From: VRUB01 sp046758085
GTDB taxonomy: Bacteria > Pseudomonadota > Gammaproteobacteria > Acidiferrobacterales > SPGG2
Assembly (NCBI GenBank): GCA_046758085.1
Contig: JBHHZP010000130.1
Location: 1-10,255 of the forward strand
Length of the DNA: 10,255 bases
Reading direction: 5' to 3'
Below the pieces are notes generated by a model. The model was not told the origin of the DNA and ran no database searches. It worked only from the letters and a program-made list of their open reading frames with translations. A program made the translations under genes and the position numbers. Position 1 is the first letter of the stretch; every line of letters begins with the position of its first letter. Positions 6,801-10,255 of this stretch are shown in pieces.

Positions 6801-6825
6801 GGCGGCGAAGTAAACCTTCGCCGCC
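6801..6825 (-). promoter_or_regulatory. Perfect 10-bp intercistronic hairpin between binding-protein and ATPase genes
   Basis: The sequence is GGCGGCGAAG, a 5-base loop, then CTTCGCCGCC, a perfect inverted repeat beginning 13 bases after the binding-protein stop codon. No T-run follows on the transcribed (minus) side, so it is probably not a full intrinsic terminator. Hairpins at this place in ABC operons are known to protect upstream mRNA or to cause partial termination, giving more binding protein than membrane subunits. That role is inferred. Confidence 0.7.
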
Positions 6826-6837
6826 ACGTCAGACCTT

Positions 6838-7692
6838 CTACCCTCCGGCCTGAAACGCCAGGCAAGTGTCTTGGGATGGCGGATCAACCTTAAACCACTT
6901 GTTGTAGATCACCTTGTACTCGCCGTAGAGCGAGCCACAGCGCATTTCCGCCACCATTGCATCCAGGTAGTACCACCACTGGAAGTCGTTTTGGCGCATG
7001 AAGATGGCATTTTGCGTGCCCGATCCTACCATGCCGAGATCCTTCAGGTTGGGCAGTTTGGCAGCGCGCCAAGCGGCGACCGGTGCATCAATCAAGAGCG
7101 CCTGAGCGCGTCCCGTGCGAACGGCCGTGAGCATATCCGCCTCCGAGCCGAGAATCAGCGCCTTCATGTTGGGAAGGCGCGCACCCATGAGCTTATGCTC
7201 GCTAGGGGTATCGAGGATCGCCATCGTGTAGTCCGCGTTATCGAGCTGCCGCCAGTCATCGACCGGAACATCGTCGCGGGCCAACACGGACAAACCGGAC
7301 CGAATATAACCTCGCGTGAAGTTGACGCGAGCCAATCGGTCCGGCCATATCGTCGTGACCATGATTCCGAAATCGATTTCGCCCGTGCCTACAGCGCTCC
7401 AGCGCGCAGAAAACGCAATCTTCTTGAACTCTACCTTTTCCGGATCCTCGAATAGGGCCTTGGCGATCAGTCTCGCAATATCGATGTCAAAGCCTACAGG
7501 TTTTCCGGTTTCGTCAATCGAGCCGAAGGGCGGGACCTCTGACGTGACGCCAACGACGACCTTGCCACGCTTGAGGACCTCGTAGAGCTTGCTCTGCTCT
7601 TGGGCGAGAGCTGGGTTGCCCGCGGCAGTCACCAGAACGGAGAACGCAATGGCGACCAACGCTAATACGATATGGAAAGACAGTCTCCTCAT
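6838..7692 (-). CDS. Periplasmic amino-acid-binding protein of the ABC importer (family 3 SBP)
   Basis: This 284-residue protein has a Sec signal peptide: the charged start MRRLSFH, a hydrophobic core (about 8-22), and a likely cleavage after NPALA near residue 30. The mature part has the family 3 solute-binding pattern: GVTSEVPPFGSIDETGKPVG and FDIDIARLIAKAL (48-80), then MVTTIWPDRLARVNFTRGYI (111-130). Arg119 there is expected to hold the ligand alpha-carboxylate. IDAPVAAW (201-208) follows, with Asp202 in the usual amino-group-binding place. Cys252 and Cys277 could form a periplasmic disulfide. I chose the ATG at 7692 over 7707 because GGGGAGA lies 6 bases upstream. The ligand is not predictable; the substrate is presumably an amino acid or an amide related to the asparaginase encoded upstream. 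Confidence 0.95.
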   Translation of the reverse strand: MRRLSFHIVLALVAIAFSVLVTAAGNPALAQEQSKLYEVLKRGKVVVGVTSEVPPFGSIDETGKPVGFDIDIARLIAKALFEDPEKVEFKKIAFSARWSAVGTGEIDFGIMVTTIWPDRLARVNFTRGYIRSGLSVLARDDVPVDDWRQLDNADYTMAILDTPSEHKLMGARLPNMKALILGSEADMLTAVRTGRAQALLIDAPVAAWRAAKLPNLKDLGMVGSGTQNAIFMRQNDFQWWYYLDAMVAEMRCGSLYGEYKVIYNKWFKVDPPSQDTCLAFQAGG

Positions 7693-7698
7693 GGTGTT

Positions 7699-7705
7699 TC
7701 TCCCC
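7699..7705 (-). promoter_or_regulatory. Strong ribosome binding site of the binding-protein gene
   Basis: GGGGAGA on the minus strand is followed by 6 bases and the ATG at 7692. This is the strongest ribosome binding site in the operon, in keeping with high expression of a periplasmic binding protein, and it decides the start. Confidence 0.7.
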
Positions 7706-7709
7706 ATTT

Positions 7710-7746
7710 AGCCTGGCGATCATTCACCCGCCATCTCTCCCAGGCT
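7710..7746 (-). repeat. Inverted repeat in the gap before the binding-protein gene
   Basis: AGCCTGG (minus, 7746-7740) and CCAGGCT (7716-7710) are exact 7-bp complements separated by 23 bases. They lie in the 71-base gap between the asparaginase stop and the binding-protein ribosome binding site. The repeat could be an mRNA stem, an attenuator or a protein-binding site. I see no convincing promoter here, and chance occurrence is possible. Confidence 0.35.
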
Positions 7747-7763
7747 CAGCGATGGCATGTCTA

Positions 7764-8744
7764 TCAAAACCAGTCTCGTAGTTCGGAACGGGTGAGGCCT
7801 GCACTCAAGGCCACAGCAAGGCGAACGCGCGCCTTCACACCCTGGAGGTTGGAAAACAGGACACCGGATTCCAACAGATCGCATTCGTCTCCATCGACGC
7901 GAAGCGGCAACCCGAAATGATTATGCATGAGGGCGCCGGTTGGACAGCGTGTTGTGGCCGCAAGCACGATGCCGTCGTCCGCGGCCTCCCGAATGGCCGG
8001 CATAATCCACGGCGGCACTTGTCCTGAGCCCAAGGCTTCAAGCACGATCCCGTCCACTTTGGCCGCCGTCAGAGCGCGCAGTTGGATGTCGCTCATGCCG
8101 GCATAGCATTTGGTCCCTTCGACCTGCGCCGTGACGGAAGCGATCGGCAAGCATTCCGTCGCCGGGGCAGTCCTCGCGAACAAGACCCTGTCTTCGACAA
8201 CATGACCTATCGGCCCAAATTCGATGCTCTGAAAAGCAGCGACATTCACGCTGTGTGCCTTGGCAACATCGCGAGCGGCATGTATCTCGCCGGCAAACAC
8301 CACCAGAACGCCCCGACCGACCGCACGATCACTGGCGGCCGTCAGAAGTGCACAGCGAAGGTTGTAGGGGCCGTCGGCGCCGGGCACGCCGGGAGGCAAC
8401 ATCGCTCCGGTGAATACAATCGGGCGGTCGCTTTGTTGGACAAGATCTACGAAGTAGGCTGACTCCTCGAGCGTGTCGGTGCCATGTGTCACGATGACGC
8501 CATCCGCCCCTTCCTCGATCGCCAATTTGATCTTGGCAGCGAGCTCGTTCATATGATCGAAGGTCAAGAAGGTGCTCGGCAAGTCAAAAAGATCTTTCGT
8601 CACGATCTCGATACCGTTGAGACGTGAAAGACCAGCCGCCAATTCGGTGACGCTCTGGTGCTTGCGATTGGAGTCGGTCGGCTTGCCGTCCGCAATCGTG
8701 CCGCCCGTCCCGATGATCGCGATATGTCTGCGGGAGCCGCTCAT
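7764..8744 (-). CDS. L-asparaginase-family amidohydrolase, cytoplasmic
   Basis: This 326-residue protein of the bacterial asparaginase/glutaminase fold has both threonine motifs: IGTGGTIA (11-18, Thr16, equivalent to Thr12 of E. coli AnsB) and VTHGTDTLEES (85-95, Thr89 and Asp90). It also has the assisting lysine in RDVAKAHSVN (Lys162), PIVFTGAMLPPGVPGADGP (108-126), and the C-terminal domain with EALGSGQVPPWI. No signal peptide is present, so it acts in the cytoplasm. The loop after the first motif (ADGKPTDSNRKHQSVTEL) has no tyrosine where type II enzymes carry Tyr25. This hints at a substrate other than plain asparagine, though loop alignments are uncertain. The ATG overlaps the TGA of the regulator gene (ATGA), so the two are translationally coupled. 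Its place before the transporter suggests hydrolysis of an imported amide, releasing ammonia. A related amide or lactam is possible as substrate. Confidence 0.92.
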   Translation of the reverse strand: MSGSRRHIAIIGTGGTIADGKPTDSNRKHQSVTELAAGLSRLNGIEIVTKDLFDLPSTFLTFDHMNELAAKIKLAIEEGADGVIVTHGTDTLEESAYFVDLVQQSDRPIVFTGAMLPPGVPGADGPYNLRCALLTAASDRAVGRGVLVVFAGEIHAARDVAKAHSVNVAAFQSIEFGPIGHVVEDRVLFARTAPATECLPIASVTAQVEGTKCYAGMSDIQLRALTAAKVDGIVLEALGSGQVPPWIMPAIREAADDGIVLAATTRCPTGALMHNHFGLPLRVDGDECDLLESGVLFSNLQGVKARVRLAVALSAGLTRSELRDWF

Positions 8745-9457
8745 GGGGTCGCGCTTTCGCGCTGTAGACTGGGATAGCTGTGATAGTGCTGTCGTACTGC
8801 GGCAATCACGGCTTGGAGATCCCGTTTCCTAACACCACCTACGATTGCCGCATGAATTGCGTAGGATTCTTCCATGACGTGTTTGGTGTAGTTCTCAGCG
8901 ATCACCCAAAGATGGGGGCGAATCAACTCGATTAGGTAAGTGACGGCCTGCTCCAACATGCTGTTGCCGCCCGCGTGTGCAATCTCGATATGCAGATCGA
9001 GCGTGAGCTTGAGATAGCTAAGTATGTCCTCCCGTTCGACCGCCTTGCCGAGTGCCTGCACAATGGTGTCGAGGGCATGAAGCTCTTCGTCTTTGGCGTT
9101 TTCTATGGCTAGGTGGGCCGCACTAATATCGAGAGCTTCCCGTGCTTCCAGAGCCTCGAGAACACTAACGCTGGCGTCCAGGTTTCTGAGGATAGGCGGT
9201 AAACTCAGCTTCTCCGCATTGAATGTCGCGGAAATATAGGTTCCATCACCCACCCGACTTTCAACGATGCCCACCATCTGTAGCGCGCTCAGGGCCTCTC
9301 TGACGACAGTACGGCTGACCCCCAGGGACTCTGCTAATCCGCGTTCCGATGGCAGCCTTTGACCGGGTCTCAACTGGGCGGTGCGGAATTCCTCGAGGAG
9401 GCGCTGCGCAACCAGCACCCCTTTCTTTTGGGGTGGCGGAATCTTGTCGAGCTTCAT
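8741..9457 (-). CDS. GntR-family transcriptional regulator, FadR/FCD subfamily
   Basis: This 238-residue repressor-type regulator has an N-terminal winged helix (about 14-76). It includes LRPGQRLPSERGLAESLG then VSRTVVREALSALQMVGIVE, with GDGTYIS in the wing. The C-terminal FCD domain (about 95-225) has the metal-binding pattern: Asp/His in LTLDLHIEIAHAGGN, His in EESYAIHAAIVGGVRKRD, and His in AVRQHYH. FCD regulators bind small organic acids and usually repress adjacent catabolic operons. Being the first gene and overlapping the asparaginase gene by 4 bases, it probably controls the whole unit including itself. The ATG at 9457 has no Shine-Dalgarno sequence. A good -35/-10 pair lies so close that the mRNA may be leaderless. 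Confidence 0.93.
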   Translation of the reverse strand: MKLDKIPPPQKKGVLVAQRLLEEFRTAQLRPGQRLPSERGLAESLGVSRTVVREALSALQMVGIVESRVGDGTYISATFNAEKLSLPPILRNLDASVSVLEALEAREALDISAAHLAIENAKDEELHALDTIVQALGKAVEREDILSYLKLTLDLHIEIAHAGGNSMLEQAVTYLIELIRPHLWVIAENYTKHVMEESYAIHAAIVGGVRKRDLQAVIAAVRQHYHSYPSLQRESATP

Positions 9458-9463
9458 GGTCTA

Positions 9464-9492
9464 TCGATACAACCTTTAGACCGGTATGCCAA
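9464..9492 (-). promoter_or_regulatory. Candidate promoter of the ten-gene operon, possibly leaderless
   Basis: On the minus strand TTGGCA (9492-9487) matches the -35 consensus at five of six positions. A 17-base spacer leads to TATCGA (9469-9464), a weak -10. Only 6 bases separate it from the ATG at 9457, which puts transcription start at or near the A of ATG. The spacer holds ACCGGT and GGTT elements that could form part of a GntR-type operator. This is sequence-pattern evidence only. Confidence 0.4.
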
Positions 9493-9604
9493 TTCGTATT
9501 TGGATGTGTAAGAGCAAGATTTGCTGGACTCGCGACTGAGCTGATCCCGGCCTTGTCACGAGAATCGGCGTGCTGTTGAGACGGGGGGTCGGTAGGCTGC
9601 TCCG
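9493..9604. other. Region between the operon promoter and the right IS6 transposase
   Basis: No gene is visible in this stretch. It should contain the left end of the right-hand IS6-family element, but I could not fix the inverted repeat because the other end of the element lies outside the window. A stop codon at 9577 (TGA, plus strand) closes the transposase frame upstream. Confidence 0.4.
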
Positions 9605-10254
9605 ATGAGCTTGATCAGCTACATGTTCACCCCTTCCCGCCGAACATCATCCAGCATGCCGTTTGGCCCTATGTCCGTTTCAACTTGAGCCTTCGCGATG
9701 TCGAGGAGCTTATGGCTGAATGGGGGATCGAGGTCTCCTACGAAACTATCCGGCGATGGGTAAAGAAGTTCGGCCCGTCGATCGCGAGGCGTTTGGGACG
9801 CGGGCGCTCACGGGCACATCCACAATGGCATCAGGACGAAATGTACGTCTTGATCGGCGGTCGCTGGCCGTATCTGTGGCGAGCGATCGACCAGAACGGT
9901 GAGGTGCTCGACATCCTGGTTCAGGCCAAGCGCGACAAAAGGGCGGCACTGAAGCTGATGCGTAATCTGCTGAAGAAGCAAGGCTTCGCGCCAGCGACGC
10001 TTGTCACCGACAAGCTGGCCGCCGATGGCGCAGCGGTTCGAGAGCTTGGCCTCACAGGCTGGCATCACAAGGCAAAATGGAAGAACGACAGAGCGGAAAA
10101 CTCGCCCCAGCCCATCCGACGACGAGAGCGGAAGATGCAGCGCTTCAAATCACCAGGCTCCGCTCAGCGTTTTCTCTCAGTCCACGCCAATGTCTACAAC
10201 CACTCACATGGGGAATGGTTGGTCAAGGAAAGGATCAGTTCGCTTCGCGCATAG
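9605..10254 (+). pseudogene. IS6-family transposase with an N-terminal frameshift (second, different IS6 element)
   Basis: The ATG at 9605 starts MSLISYMF, which fits the IS6-family opening (ISYxRHRFPP). One base is missing between the ISY codons and the FPP codons, so the frame changes near 9630. From about 9630 the family sequence continues in the frame that ends at the TAG 10252-10254. It includes FPPNIIQHAVWPYVRFNLSL, a helix-turn-helix ending YETIRRWVKKFGP, the first catalytic Asp in WHQDEMYV, LWRAID, the second Asp in TLVTDKL, the Glu in NDRAENSPQP, RRRERKMQRFKS and GSAQRFLSVHANVYN. The DDE triad is therefore intact. Without frameshifting, only a shortened protein from TTG 9685 or ATG 9712 could be made. 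Some motif residues differ from the norm (TDKLAAD for TDKLRSY, ENSPQP for ENSHQP), which suggests decay. Its sequence differs clearly from the left-hand copy, and it points the opposite way. Confidence 0.82.
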
Positions 10255-10255
10255 C

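Noticed and set aside
1..10255. A single IS6 compound transposon carrying the operon
   Set aside because: The two transposases belong to clearly different IS6 members and face outward; compound IS6 units normally carry directly repeated copies of the same IS.
1..10255. CRISPR arrays, tRNA, rRNA or riboswitches
   Set aside because: No regularly spaced repeats, cloverleaf, rRNA-like or recognisable riboswitch sequences were seen in the non-coding gaps, which are nearly all under 150 bases.

Overview
The window reads as an accessory segment of an alphaproteobacterial genome, most likely a Rhizobiales-type plasmid or island. The grounds are GC-rich codon use, rhizobial-style IS6-family transposases at both ends, and a solute-uptake and catabolism operon typical of such replicons. 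The species cannot be named from the sequence alone.

Layout. Positions 1-388 (minus) hold a broken IS6-family transposase that runs off the left edge, and its probable outer end lies near 445. From 9457 down to 478 there is one tight ten-gene unit, entirely on the minus strand. In transcription order it encodes: a GntR/FCD regulator; an L-asparaginase-family amidohydrolase; a periplasmic amino-acid-binding protein; an ABC ATPase; two ABC permeases; a serine hydroxymethyltransferase-like PLP enzyme; a CaiB/BaiF class III CoA-transferase; a thiolase-fold protein; and a DUF35 Zn-ribbon/OB-fold protein. Gaps are mostly 14 bases or fewer, or short overlaps of 1-4 bases. The two exceptions are 71 bases before the binding protein and 80 bases after it, and the second holds a perfect 10-bp hairpin. 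Positions 9605-10254 (plus) hold a second, different IS6-family transposase with a frameshift near its N-terminus.

How the genes may work together (inference). The ABC system would import a polar amino acid or amide. The asparaginase homologue would deamidate it. The PLP enzyme would act on the amino acid, the CoA-transferase would activate the resulting acid, and the thiolase-fold/DUF35 pair would cleave the acyl-CoA. The GntR protein, first in the operon, would sense an intermediate.

Two enzymes depart from what their family names suggest. The SHMT homologue keeps the PLP lysine but has lost the equivalents of E. coli GlyA Tyr55, Glu57, Tyr64 and Tyr65. The thiolase-fold protein lacks the thiolase nucleophilic Cys and the catalytic His, and it is paired with DUF35 as in the steroid side-chain aldolase Ltp2-ChsH2. 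The cluster also has no acyl-CoA dehydrogenase, hydratase or hydroxyacyl-CoA dehydrogenase. Together these suggest an aldol-cleavage catabolic route for an unusual amino acid or amide, whose substrate I cannot identify.
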